A stretch of 64,000 nucleotides of DNA from Haloarcula nitratireducens. Its GTDB lineage: Archaea > Halobacteriota > Halobacteria > Halobacteriales > Haloarculaceae. A program made the translations under genes and the position numbers. The notes beneath the pieces are model-generated. The model worked only from the letters and a program-made list of their open reading frames with translations. It had not been told where the DNA came from and searched no databases. The stretch is taken from contig NZ_RKLT01000004.1 of NCBI RefSeq assembly GCF_019599505.1, positions 310,001 to 374,000 of the forward strand, read 5' to 3'. Below, piece after piece: positions 25,612 through 33,806 of this stretch; position 1 is the stretch's first letter, and the number at the start of each line of letters is the position of its first letter.

Positions 25612-26132
25612 CGCTCGTCCCGGCGGAGCAGTTCGGCCGTCGCGTGGGCGACCCGCCGGCGGAACGGCCGACTTCCGGTGAGCCACCCCGAAAGCCGAGC
25701 GAGCGCCGAAATCGGCGTCCCGTCGAGCAGCGCCCGCGCGTCGCCGTCGTCGGTCCAGGACCCGTCTTCGAGCGTCGCTCTCGCGTCGTCGCGTGACCGC
25801 CCCTCGCGTTCGAGAACCGAGACGCCCACCGCCCTCACGCGGTCGCGGACGGTCTCTCGGCCTCTGCCCGCGGCCATCGCGGTGTCGAGGTCGTCACCCG
25901 GTACCGCGGCGTGCTGGCTGTCGGTGTCGGGGAGCCGCGGCCCGCGTTCGCCGTCGAGCGAGCGGACCAAGAACGCGAGGACGGCGACGGCCCCGGCGAT
26001 CACCGAGACGGCGATCAGCGGGAGGTCCGAGACGGTTCCCGAGGGCAGTGCCGGTTCGCCGGCGGCGACCAGTCCGACCGCGAGGGCCGTCGCGCCGGCA
26101 CCGACGGCTAAGGGAAACGGCCGGAGGTTCAC
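25608..26132 (-). CDS. DUF7269-like membrane protein
   Basis: A 174-residue protein with two membrane segments at the N terminus (FPLAVGAGATALAVGLVAAG, DLPLIAVSVIAGAVAVLAFL). An acidic cytosolic part ends in an Arg-rich helix (LTGSRPFRRRVAHATAEL). The start is a GTG at 26132 that overlaps the upstream stop in GTGA. The call comes from operon position (DUF4129-DUF7269-DUF58) and is from memory. Function unknown. Confidence 0.7.
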   Translation of the reverse strand: MNLRPFPLAVGAGATALAVGLVAAGEPALPSGTVSDLPLIAVSVIAGAVAVLAFLVRSLDGERGPRLPDTDSQHAAVPGDDLDTAMAAGRGRETVRDRVRAVGVSVLEREGRSRDDARATLEDGSWTDDGDARALLDGTPISALARLSGWLTGSRPFRRRVAHATAELLRRDER

Positions 26133-26827
26133 GGTTCTCCCTCCGGTTCTGCTCCCGACTCGGTCTCTGTCGCTGCCTCCGCTCCCGGCTGTCGGTCCGC
26201 TCCGGTCGCGCTGTCGAGCGCGTCGCGGGCGCGCGTCTCGTACACGGGCGTCGGCGTCTCGGAGCCGTAGCGAACCCGCTCGAAGAGGTCGCGGAGCGTC
26301 TCGACCGCCTCGGCGTCGGCGCCCGCGGCCGTCGCTCGCTCGGCGAACTCGCGGGGCGTCGCGGTACCGTCGTCCGGGCCGAACCGCTCGGTCAGGTCCG
26401 CCCACGCTCGATAGACGTCATTCGTCAGCGGCACGTCCGCGGCGGTCGCCGAGTACGACGACCCGGCGGCGGCGTCGCCCGTCGTGAAAGTGGGCCGGTC
26501 GCCGCCCGCCTCGTCGACCGTTGAACCGCGGCCGGCGGCCCACCAGAGGCCGGCGACGCCGAGGGCGACACCGGCGACGAGGACGCCGATCACCGGCGGC
26601 GACAGCGGGGGGACCAGCGAGCGAGCGCCGGTACCCGACTCGGGCGAGTCGACGCCGCCCGGGTTCGAGGGGACGTCTCGCTGTCCCTGGCTCTCGATAC
26701 CGCCGTCCTCGGGCGTCACGTCGGGGTCCTCGCCGCCGGTCGCGGCGTCGAGACCGGCGGCACCGAGCGCGAACGACAGCAGGGCGACCGCGGCGACGAG
26801 CGCCACGAGGAGGGACTGTCGCTGCAT
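26129..26827 (-). CDS. DUF4129 domain protein
   Basis: A 232-residue protein. It has a hydrophobic N-terminal segment (LLVALVAAVALLSFALGAAG), an acidic external linker, a second membrane segment (PVIGVLVAGVALGVAGLWWA) and a C-terminal cytosolic DUF4129 domain with VYRAWADLTERFG, TPREFAERATAAG and LRDLFERVRYG. DUF4129 usually occurs as the tail of transglutaminase-like proteins; here no transglutaminase domain is attached. It heads the four-gene operon. Minus-strand CTATTCAAG about 25-30 nt upstream is a likely TATA box. Confidence 0.82.
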   Translation of the reverse strand: MQRQSLLVALVAAVALLSFALGAAGLDAATGGEDPDVTPEDGGIESQGQRDVPSNPGGVDSPESGTGARSLVPPLSPPVIGVLVAGVALGVAGLWWAAGRGSTVDEAGGDRPTFTTGDAAAGSSYSATAADVPLTNDVYRAWADLTERFGPDDGTATPREFAERATAAGADAEAVETLRDLFERVRYGSETPTPVYETRARDALDSATGADRQPGAEAATETESGAEPEGEP

Positions 26828-26898
26828 ACCGCAGTTTCAGTCCCTCCCGCTTGAATAGATTGTGGGGTCCACTCGGCTACGAGCACCGATGACTCGGG

Positions 26899-27879
26899 CT
26901 ACAACCGGTCGGCGACGTCCTCGGCGAAGTACGTGAGAATCAGGTCCGCGCCGGCTCGCTTGATCGAGAGCAGGGACTCGGCGGCGACCTCCTCTAAGTC
27001 CAGCCACCCCTTCTCGGCGGCGGCGTGGAGCATCGCGTACTCGCCGGAGACGTTGTAGGCGGCCACGGGGTGGTCGTAGTCCTCGCGGACCTGCCGAACG
27101 ATGTCGAGATACGGGAGCGCGGGCTTGACCATCAGCACGTCCGCGCCCTCTTCGACGTCGAGGGCGACCTCGCGGCGGGCCTCGCGGGCGTTCGCGGGGT
27201 CCATCTGGTAGTGCCGCCGGTCGCCGAAGGCCGGCGCGCCGTCGGCGGCGTCCCGGAACGGGCCGTAGAAGGCCGATTCGAACTTCGCTGCGTAGCTCAT
27301 TATCGGAATCTCGCTGTGGCCCTCCTCGTCCAGCGCCCCGCGTATCGCGCCGACCATCTTGTCGGTCATGCTGGACGGGGCGACCATGTCCGCGCCCGCC
27401 CGCGCGTGACTCACGGCGGTCTGACTCAGTAACTCCAGCGTCTCGTCGTTGCGCACGGTGAGCGACGGGTCCGTCTCGGCCGTCTCCTCTAAAACCCCGC
27501 AGTGGCCGTGGCTGGTGTACTCACAGAGGCAGACGTCCGTGATGACGTAGGCGTCCGTCTCCGCGACGATATCACGCACCGCCCGCTGGACGACGCCGTC
27601 CTCGGCCCACGCCCGCGAGCCGCGGTCGTCCTTCGACTCGGGGATGCCGAACACCATCACCGCCTCGACGCCCGTCTCGCGGACTTCCTCGACGCGGTCG
27701 ACGGCCTCCGCGACGGGCACGCGCTCGTGGCCCGGCATCGTCTCGATGGGGACGCGCTCGTCGGCGGTCGCGTCGACGAACACCGGCGCGATGAGGTCCG
27801 ACGCCGACAGCTCCGTCTCGCGGACGAGCGGTCGCACGCCGTCGGTTCGCAGCCGGCGCGGGCGACGTGTCATGTCCAT
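26899..27879 (-). CDS. hemB: Porphobilinogen synthase (delta-aminolevulinate dehydratase)
   Basis: A 326-residue enzyme that joins two 5-aminolevulinates into porphobilinogen for heme, siroheme and cobamide. The zinc-binding cysteines [14 protein letters not shown] are at 117, 119 and 127. The two active-site lysines lie in [15 protein letters not shown] and [13 protein letters not shown], and [10 protein letters not shown] is the conserved substrate loop. The Shine-Dalgarno GGAGGTGA sits 3 nt before the ATG ([10 protein letters not shown]), unusual in a genome where most genes look leaderless. HemL, the preceding enzyme of the pathway, is 8 kb away in the same orientation. Confidence 0.97.
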   Translation of the reverse strand: MDMTRRPRRLRTDGVRPLVRETELSASDLIAPVFVDATADERVPIETMPGHERVPVAEAVDRVEEVRETGVEAVMVFGIPESKDDRGSRAWAEDGVVQRAVRDIVAETDAYVITDVCLCEYTSHGHCGVLEETAETDPSLTVRNDETLELLSQTAVSHARAGADMVAPSSMTDKMVGAIRGALDEEGHSEIPIMSYAAKFESAFYGPFRDAADGAPAFGDRRHYQMDPANAREARREVALDVEEGADVLMVKPALPYLDIVRQVREDYDHPVAAYNVSGEYAMLHAAAEKGWLDLEEVAAESLLSIKRAGADLILTYFAEDVADRL

Positions 27880-27969
27880 ATCTCACCTCCGGCCGTCGGA
27901 GCCATGAACCCACCGCTCGCCGGCCGCAGCCAGAACGCCTATGTCCGCGCTGGTCGGTTACACGAGTAG

Positions 27970-28602
27970 ATGGCGACCGACGCTAACGCCGCGCGCGGCC
28001 CGGTTCGAACCTTCGCGGAGGACTACGGCCTGCTGGTCGTCGCCGCTTGCTTCGCCGCCCTCGGCGTCGCGGGGATCGCGCTGTACGTCTTCGGCGACGC
28101 GGCCTACGCCGAGGCGCTCCTGCGGGAGTACGGCCTGGCCGCGCTCTTCTTCGTCTTCATCTTGGAGGGGGCGATGCTCCTGTATTTCGCCCCGAGCGAG
28201 GCGCTGGTCCCCGCCGCCGTCGCCGCCCTCGCACAGACGACCGGCGGCTACGACCTGCCGGCGATCGCGGCCATCCTCGGGGTGGCCGTCGCCGGCGCGA
28301 CGGTCGGCCAGACGGCGCTGTTCCTGCTGACGAAGCGCGGCGGCCGCGAGTGGCTCCTCTCGAAACCGTGGTTCCGCGTGAGCGAGGCCCAACTGGACCG
28401 CTTCGGCCGCCTGTTCGACCGCTTCGGCGTGCTGGCGGTGCCGCTCAGCAACACCTTGCTGTTCACGCGCGGCATGTTGACGGTGCCCGCCGGCGTCGCC
28501 GGCATGTCGACGCGGCGGTTCGTCGCGTTGTCGGCGCTCGGCACGCTCTCCTTCGAGATACTGCTCGCGGCGGCCGCGATGGGCGTCCTCGAACTGTTCT
28601 AA
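27970..28602 (+). CDS. DedA-family (VTT domain) membrane protein
   Basis: A 210-residue protein with four or five membrane segments. The family core is clear: FILEGAMLLYFAPSEALVPA (the PSE motif of the re-entrant loop), VAGATVGQTALFLLTKRGGR, and GVLAVPLSNTLLFTRGMLTV with PAGVAGMSTRRFVALSALGT. DedA/VTT proteins act as lipid scramblases or carrier-lipid flippases and influence membrane potential. The stop overlaps the convergent cinA-like stop. No partner operon is apparent. Confidence 0.9.
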   Translation: MATDANAARGPVRTFAEDYGLLVVAACFAALGVAGIALYVFGDAAYAEALLREYGLAALFFVFILEGAMLLYFAPSEALVPAAVAALAQTTGGYDLPAIAAILGVAVAGATVGQTALFLLTKRGGREWLLSKPWFRVSEAQLDRFGRLFDRFGVLAVPLSNTLLFTRGMLTVPAGVAGMSTRRFVALSALGTLSFEILLAAAAMGVLELF

Positions 28603-29330
28603 TCGACCGTCTCCACTCGCTCGCGGAGCCACGCTATCGCTTCCGCGACCGTCTCGCTGTCTTCGCCCGTCACCTTGATTCGCCCCGGTGCGTCGTCGCT
28701 CCGCGGGTAGCTCCCGACGGCGACGCCGAAGCGCTCGCCGGCTTCTGCGACGACGCCGACGACGGCTCCCTCGGGCGCGGGCGTCCGGAGCACCGCAGTG
28801 GTCCGGTCGCCGCCAAAGTCCGCGGCGACGGCGGCGTACATGGCCTTCAGTTCGTCGGGGATGCCCGGCATGACGTAGACCCCGTCCAGTACGCAACCGG
28901 CGGCGAAGCTCTCGTCGGTCAACAGCGGCTTCGCGCCCTCCGGAATCGCCGCCCACGCGTCCAGATCGAGGTCCAAGTCGTAGCGGTCGACCATCTCGGG
29001 GTTCGCCTCGGCGAAGCGGTCGGCCTTCGCTTCGAGGTGGGCGCGCACGTCCTCCGGCACGACCAGTTCGCGGTCGAACGCCTCGGCGACGCCGGCCTTC
29101 GTCACGTCGTCCGGCGTCCCGCCGATGCCGCCGGTGACGACGACCGCGTCGAAGGCCTCGTGATACCGGGACACGGCGTCGGCGATGACCGATTCCTCGT
29201 CGGGGACGGTCAGAATTCGCGTGACCGTCGCGCCCGCGTCGCTCAGCTCTCGGGCCAGCCACGTCGCGTTCGTGTTCTCCGTATCGCCCGAGAGCAACTC
29301 GTCACCGACGGTGAGCAACGCCACGTCCAT
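28599..29330 (-). CDS. CinA/MoaB-fold molybdopterin-binding domain protein
   Basis: A 243-residue protein. Residues 1-170 form a MoCF/Mog-type domain: LLTVGDELLSGDTENTNATW, then VVVTGGIGGTPDDVTKAGVA and YVMPGIPDELKAMY. This is the competence/damage-inducible protein A N-terminal type (COG1058). The C-terminal nicotinamide-nucleotide amidase domain of full CinA is absent; instead about 60 residues (VAEAGERFGVAVGSYPRSDD) follow, as in archaeal single-domain members. The precise activity of these short forms is not established. Confidence 0.85.
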   Translation of the reverse strand: MDVALLTVGDELLSGDTENTNATWLARELSDAGATVTRILTVPDEESVIADAVSRYHEAFDAVVVTGGIGGTPDDVTKAGVAEAFDRELVVPEDVRAHLEAKADRFAEANPEMVDRYDLDLDLDAWAAIPEGAKPLLTDESFAAGCVLDGVYVMPGIPDELKAMYAAVAADFGGDRTTAVLRTPAPEGAVVGVVAEAGERFGVAVGSYPRSDDAPGRIKVTGEDSETVAEAIAWLRERVETVD

Positions 29331-29416
29331 ACCGATCGCTCGTTCGCGAGCGGGGTAAGGATTCTTGCTAGCGGCGGTCGGCGAGTGAGTCGGTGGCGGA
29401 GAACGAGACGGGACGG

Positions 29417-29510
29417 AGAACAGCCAGAAAGCCCCCGACCGAGCGCGGTCCCTTTCGGTCCCGGAAGACGCGGAGCGTCTTCCGACCCTCGCGGAATCAC
29501 AGATTCCGCT
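29417..29510. repeat. Dispersed GAAAGCCCC-type element with tandem perfect hairpins
   Basis: Starts AGCCAGAAAGCCCCCGACCG and holds consecutive stem-loops: GACCG/CGGTC near 29438-29451, CGGAAGACGC (29462-29471) with GCGTCTTCCG (29475-29484) around a 3-nt loop, and GCGGAATC (29491-29498) with GATTCCGC (29502-29509) around a 3-nt loop. It lies in the 250-bp gap between two unrelated genes. Related starts occur at about 16248 and 53931. Confidence 0.6.
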
Positions 29511-29582
29511 CAGTCCCGTCCGTATCGGCCGGGTAATCAGCTACTGAAAGGGGCGACTGGCTTGTTCAGAGACGCGTACTCG

Positions 29583-31685
29583 TCACGAGGCGTTCGCCCC
29601 GAACTCCCCGTTCGTAACGGCCTCGGCGAGCAGTTCCGTCAGCCCGATGATCTCGATGTCGTCCTCGTAGCCGCCCGTCTTGCGGCCGTCCTCGTACATC
29701 GTCATGCACATCGGGCAGGCGACGACGAACTTCTCGACTCGCTCGCCGGCCCCCGTATCCTCCAGCGCCTCGCGCAGGCGATCTTCGCTTGGTTTCGGGT
29801 CCTCGTCGAAGTCCATCCAGAGGCCGCCGCCGCCCCCGCCACAGCAGAAGGAGTCGTCGCGGTTGCGCGGCATCTCGTAGCGCTCGCAGCCGGTCGCGTC
29901 CACGAGGTCGCGCGGGGCCTCGAACACGTCGTTGAACCGGCCGAGGTGACAGGGGTCGTGGTAGGTGACCGTGTAGTCGAGCTCGTCGCCGGCGAGGCCC
30001 AATACACCGGACTCCGCGAGGTCGGCGGCGACCTGCGTGTAGTGGAACACGTCAGCGGCGTCCCATTCGCAGTCCTCGAACTCGGGGTACTCGTTCTTGA
30101 ACGTGTTGTAGGCGTGGGGGTCCGTCGTGACGATGGACTCGAACTCGCAGTCCCCGATGGCGGCGGCGTTGTCCTCGACGAGCATCTCGTAGAGGCCCTC
30201 CTCGCCGACGCGGCGCACGTCGTTGCCGGCGGTCTGTTCGGCCTCGTAGAGGATGCCGTACTCCACGTCGGCGGCCTCGAAGACCCGCGCTAAGGCCCGC
30301 GCCACGCGCTTGTTACGCTCGTCGTAACTCGGGTAGTCGCCGACGTACCAGAGGTACTCGACGGGTCGGTCGCGGGCGTCGGGCACCTCGAAGTCCAGTT
30401 CCTCGGTCCAGTCGGGGCGCTTGCGCTCGGGGTCGCCGAAGGTGTTGCCGTGCTGGAAGACGTTCATCATCGCGTCCTGAACGTGCTCGTCCATCTCGCC
30501 GGACTCGGTGAGGCGGCGGTTCAGCTCCGTGAACTGCGTGACGTGCTCGATGTCCACCGGGCAGGCGTCCATGCAGGCCATACAGGACATGCAGGACTCC
30601 ATCGTCCGGGCGTCGATGACGGAGGTACCACCATCTGCAACGATAGGCACCTCCTCGCCGCCGGCGTCCCGCTGCTCGCGGTACTCCTTCAGGTCCAGAA
30701 TCACGTTTCGGGGGTCCAGCGGCCGTCCAGCCGCCTTCGCCGGACAGACGTCGGAACAGCGGCCGCACTTCGTGCAGGCGTCGTGGTCGAGCAACTGCTT
30801 CCAGGAGAAGTCGTCGATCCCGCTGGGGCCGATGTCCTCGGGGGCGGCGTCTTCGGGTACTTTCGGGAGTCGGACGCCCGCTTTCTCGTCGCGGGCCACG
30901 AGGTTCGCGAACGAGGAGAACATGTGGAACGGCTTGGCGTAGGGAATCCACGCGATGAACCACAGGGCGACCAGCGAGTGGCTCCACCAGACAGCGGGGT
31001 AGGCCGCGGCGGCTTGCTGGGGGGTCACGCCCGCGAGGAGGAGGACGTCCCTGACGAACCAGCCGACGAAGCTGATCGTCTCGAAACTCACGTCACGCAC
31101 CGTCGAGGTGCCGAGGATGCGGACGCCCTCGGTGAGGTAACCGCCGACGCCGAGGACGAACAGCGCCGCCAGGAAGAGGTCGTCCTCGCGGGAGGTGTGG
31201 CGGTCGTGGAGTCGCTCCATCCGACGGCCGTAGCGCCGCCACAGCGCCACGCCGACGCCGACGACGAACAGCAGGCCCATCGCGTCCATCACGAACGAGT
31301 AGGAGAGGTAGAAATCCCCGACGAAGAACGATTCGCCGGTCAGCGGGCGGTAGAGATCCATGTCGATACCGAGAATCGTCGTCCCGATGAGCAAGGTGAG
31401 AAACCCCCAGACGACGAAGGCGTGCATCACGCCCGCGACGGCGTCGCGGTCCAGTTGCTTGCGGTTCGAGAGGGCGAGTCGCGCCGCGTCGAAGACCCGT
31501 TCGGGCAGGTCGTCGAGGCGGTCGAACGGGTCCTCGCTGCCCTCCGTATACCGGCTCACGCGGCCGTAGACGCCGTACAGGAAGACCAGAATCGCGAGCG
31601 CGGCGAGGTAGTAGAAGACGACCTTCCCCACGGGGCCGATGCGCCAGAACGTCGGCCGCGTGGTCGTCTGGAGCGCGAGTGACAT
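29583..31685 (-). CDS. Membrane-anchored HdrD-like iron-sulfur oxidoreductase
   Basis: A 700-residue fusion. The first 290 residues form five or six membrane segments with His candidates for heme ligation (MHAFVVWGFLTLLI, WWSHSLVALWF, KPFHMFSS), like a NarI/HdrE-type cytochrome b subunit. Then come two 4Fe-4S motifs, CTKCGRCSDVCP near residue 305 and CMSCMACMDACP near 363, followed by cysteine-rich CCG-type domains (TYHDPCHLGRF near 578, DSFCCGGGGGG near 613). This matches the heterodisulfide-reductase-related/GlpC-like family of quinone- or thiol-linked electron transfer. The electron donor is not evident; no ETF genes are in the window. Start ATG at 31685. Confidence 0.9.
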   Translation of the reverse strand: MSLALQTTTRPTFWRIGPVGKVVFYYLAALAILVFLYGVYGRVSRYTEGSEDPFDRLDDLPERVFDAARLALSNRKQLDRDAVAGVMHAFVVWGFLTLLIGTTILGIDMDLYRPLTGESFFVGDFYLSYSFVMDAMGLLFVVGVGVALWRRYGRRMERLHDRHTSREDDLFLAALFVLGVGGYLTEGVRILGTSTVRDVSFETISFVGWFVRDVLLLAGVTPQQAAAAYPAVWWSHSLVALWFIAWIPYAKPFHMFSSFANLVARDEKAGVRLPKVPEDAAPEDIGPSGIDDFSWKQLLDHDACTKCGRCSDVCPAKAAGRPLDPRNVILDLKEYREQRDAGGEEVPIVADGGTSVIDARTMESCMSCMACMDACPVDIEHVTQFTELNRRLTESGEMDEHVQDAMMNVFQHGNTFGDPERKRPDWTEELDFEVPDARDRPVEYLWYVGDYPSYDERNKRVARALARVFEAADVEYGILYEAEQTAGNDVRRVGEEGLYEMLVEDNAAAIGDCEFESIVTTDPHAYNTFKNEYPEFEDCEWDAADVFHYTQVAADLAESGVLGLAGDELDYTVTYHDPCHLGRFNDVFEAPRDLVDATGCERYEMPRNRDDSFCCGGGGGGLWMDFDEDPKPSEDRLREALEDTGAGERVEKFVVACPMCMTMYEDGRKTGGYEDDIEIIGLTELLAEAVTNGEFGANAS

Positions 31686-31796
31686 ACGCTCACACGGGGC
31701 GCGCGCCCACTTGAAGATTGTCACGGAGCACCGCCGTCTCCGACAATCTAGCAACCGTTGTGTGTTTTCGACAGTTTTCCGTCGCCTACCCAACAA

Positions 31797-31804
31797 CTAT
31801 ATAC
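31797..31804 (+). promoter_or_regulatory. TATA box of the cmi4-like gene
   Basis: CTATATAC lies 26-33 nt before the ATG at 31830, the expected distance for a leaderless transcript. It is one of the clearest TATA boxes of the window. Confidence 0.7.
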
Positions 31805-31829
31805 GCCGCGGACGGAAGATTTCGGTCCG

Positions 31830-32450
31830 ATGGACGAGAAGACAGAGGAACTCCGTGACATCTTCATGGACGTCTCCGAGGAGGGGACGGTGACTGAGTC
31901 ACAGGAGGCCACCCACGGGACGTTGGCCGACGTCGACGAGGCGGAGTTAGACGACCGGCTCGCCGACGTGGTCTCGCGGATGCGCGAGCGCTACGAGTTT
32001 CGGACCGACCTCGACGACGACGCGCTGGTGACGGTGGTTCGCGGGTTCTACGAGGGCCGCGAGGACGACGCTATCGCCGACGGACTCGGCGTCGCGGGCG
32101 CGACGGTGACGGACGCGCGTCTGGACCTGCACCTCTTCCGCGACTCGGATACGGACGCCGACTTCGACGTGACGGCGTTCCGCCGCCGCATCGCGGAGGA
32201 CGACCCGACCGACGACGAACTCGTCGCCGCCTTCGACGTGAGCGAGGCCGAGGTGGCCAACTACCGGCGCGTCGTGGAGGCGCAGGCCGCCGCCCGGCAG
32301 GTCAGCCACCGCTTCCAGAGCGAGTTCGAGGACGTGCTGACCGACGCCGGCCTCTCGACGCGCATGACCGAGTCGCTCCGGCAGGACGGCCTGGACGAGG
32401 CCACCGAGGACATCGACTCGCTGGACTCCGACGCCGACGTCTCGATGTGA
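31830..32450 (+). CDS. Conditioned-medium-induced protein 4 (cmi4)-like
   Basis: A 206-residue acidic, soluble protein. It resembles the haloarchaeal family annotated conditioned medium-induced protein 4, known from induction by spent medium at high cell density; the match is from memory. The N-terminal part is DEKTEELRDIFMDVSEEGTV. The middle contains helix-turn-helix-like segments (YEGREDDAIADGLGVAGATV, DPTDDELVAAFDVSEAEVAN), so a DNA-binding role is possible. No enzyme motif is seen. The start is the ATG after a good TATA box. Confidence 0.8.
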   Translation: MDEKTEELRDIFMDVSEEGTVTESQEATHGTLADVDEAELDDRLADVVSRMRERYEFRTDLDDDALVTVVRGFYEGREDDAIADGLGVAGATVTDARLDLHLFRDSDTDADFDVTAFRRRIAEDDPTDDELVAAFDVSEAEVANYRRVVEAQAAARQVSHRFQSEFEDVLTDAGLSTRMTESLRQDGLDEATEDIDSLDSDADVSM

Positions 32451-32525
32451 CGCCGCCGGACCCGCTTTTCGCCCGCCGCGACTCGCGCTGAAGGTTTATA
32501 CCCGAAGACGGAGCCAGCGAGAGCT

Positions 32526-33185
32526 ATGGCCGAGCACACCTTCCGCGAGTTGGAAACCGCGGCCTACTGCCCGCGAAAGCTCTACTACCGTCGGCGCGAG
32601 GGGCCGCCGGACGTGCCCGACGAGGTCGGTCGCATCCGGGAACTGGCCTTCGACTACGAGCGCCTGCTGACCGACGACGCGACGCTGCTGACCGCGCCCA
32701 TCGAGGCCGACCCGACCACCGTCCGCGAGCGACTGCGGGCGGCCCGGGACCGACTCGACGACTGGGACGCGCTCGCCGACCCGACGGCCCGAGACGTGTT
32801 CCTCTCGGGGAAGGACGCCCGCGGCATCGCCCACAAGATCGTCGCGTCCGCGGACGGCCCCGCCCCCGCTCTCGTCTTCGCCGGTGCACCGCCCGAGCAG
32901 GGCGTCTGGGAGCCACAGAGCGTCCGGCTGGTCGCGGCCGCGAAGGCGCTCTCGTGGGAGAGCGAGCGGTCGGTCGAGCGCGCGTACGCGGAGTATCCCG
33001 CTCACGGCGTCGTCCGCGAGGTCGACCTGACGGTCCGGCGAACCGGCGTCTACCGCCGGGCGGTTCGAACCGCGGACAGCGTCGACGGCCCGCCGTCTCG
33101 CGTGGACAACGACGCGAAGTGCGGCCCCTGCGATTACCGGGAGAACTGCGGCGTCAGAACGCGGTCGCTGCGGTCGCTGCTGTGA
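32526..33185 (+). CDS. Cas4/Dna2-like iron-sulfur protein without nuclease residues
   Basis: A 219-residue protein with the Cas4-type cysteine frame: LETAAYCPRKLYYRRREG at the start (one Cys) and AKCGPCDYRENCGV at the end (three Cys), which together would hold a 4Fe-4S cluster. The PD-(D/E)xK nuclease motifs expected between them are not seen: the GxxD position reads GIAHK and the ExK strand reads ALVFAGAP. WEPQSVRLVAAAKAL resembles the QxxxY helix. There is no CRISPR array or other cas gene, so this is a stand-alone relative with a probable binding role. The TATA box TTTATACCC is at 32495-32503. Confidence 0.75.
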   Translation: MAEHTFRELETAAYCPRKLYYRRREGPPDVPDEVGRIRELAFDYERLLTDDATLLTAPIEADPTTVRERLRAARDRLDDWDALADPTARDVFLSGKDARGIAHKIVASADGPAPALVFAGAPPEQGVWEPQSVRLVAAAKALSWESERSVERAYAEYPAHGVVREVDLTVRRTGVYRRAVRTADSVDGPPSRVDNDAKCGPCDYRENCGVRTRSLRSLL

Positions 33186-33209
33186 GCCAGCGACGCACGC
33201 TGGCCCCGC

Positions 33210-33806
33210 TCAGTCGTCCGCCAGCCACGCCTCGACGGCGTCGGCGTTCGCGCCCCGCCGGTGTATCGTCCCCGCTCGCACGTCGACGACGGTCGAGCCC
33301 ATGCCGCCGGTCTCGCCGCCGTCGAGCACGACCGCCGCTCGCTCGCGGATCTCGTCCAGTTCCGCGACGGCGGTCGCGCTGGGGTTGCCGGAGACGTTCG
33401 CGCTCGTCGCCGTCAGCGGCGCGACCGCATCGAGGAGCGCGAGCGCGACGGGGTGGTCCGGCACTCTGACGCCGACCCGCGGTTCGCCGCCGGTCAGCGC
33501 GTCCGGCACGCCGTCGCGTCGCTCGGTGACGACGGTGACGGGGCCGGGCAGGAACTCGCGCATGAACCGCTCCTCGCGGTCGGTCGGGGCGACGTACTCG
33601 AGCGCGCTATCCACGTCCGGCACCGCGAGCGAGACGGGCTTCTCCCGCGAGCGCCCCTTCGCGGCGAAGACGGCTTCGACCGCGTGGGTGTCGGTCGCGT
33701 CGGCCGCCAACCCGTACACCGTCTCGGTCGGATAGACGACGAGTTCGCCCTCGCGGAGCGCCTCGGCGGCGGTCTCGACGTCCGCCTCGCGCGCTCCCTC
33801 GCTCAT
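33210..33806 (-). CDS. L-threonylcarbamoyladenylate synthase (Sua5/YrdC/YciO family)
   Basis: A 198-residue YrdC-domain protein. It makes threonylcarbamoyl-AMP for the universal t6A37 tRNA modification. Seen are GELVVYPTETVYGLAADATD, KGRSREKPVSLAVPD, FLPGPVTVVTERRDG and ATSANVSGNPSATAVAELDE, all conserved blocks around the nucleotide pocket. The start ATG at 33806 overlaps the redoxin stop in ATGA, so it is the last gene of a three-gene operon. Whether it is the main synthase or a YciO paralogue cannot be decided from the window. Confidence 0.92.
   Translation of the reverse strand: MSEGAREADVETAAEALREGELVVYPTETVYGLAADATDTHAVEAVFAAKGRSREKPVSLAVPDVDSALEYVAPTDREERFMREFLPGPVTVVTERRDGVPDALTGGEPRVGVRVPDHPVALALLDAVAPLTATSANVSGNPSATAVAELDEIRERAAVVLDGGETGGMGSTVVDVRAGTIHRRGANADAVEAWLADD

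Noticed and set aside
32526..33185. Member of a CRISPR-Cas system
   Set aside because: No array or other cas gene is found in the window and the nuclease motifs are missing. I therefore call it a stand-alone Cas4-like protein.
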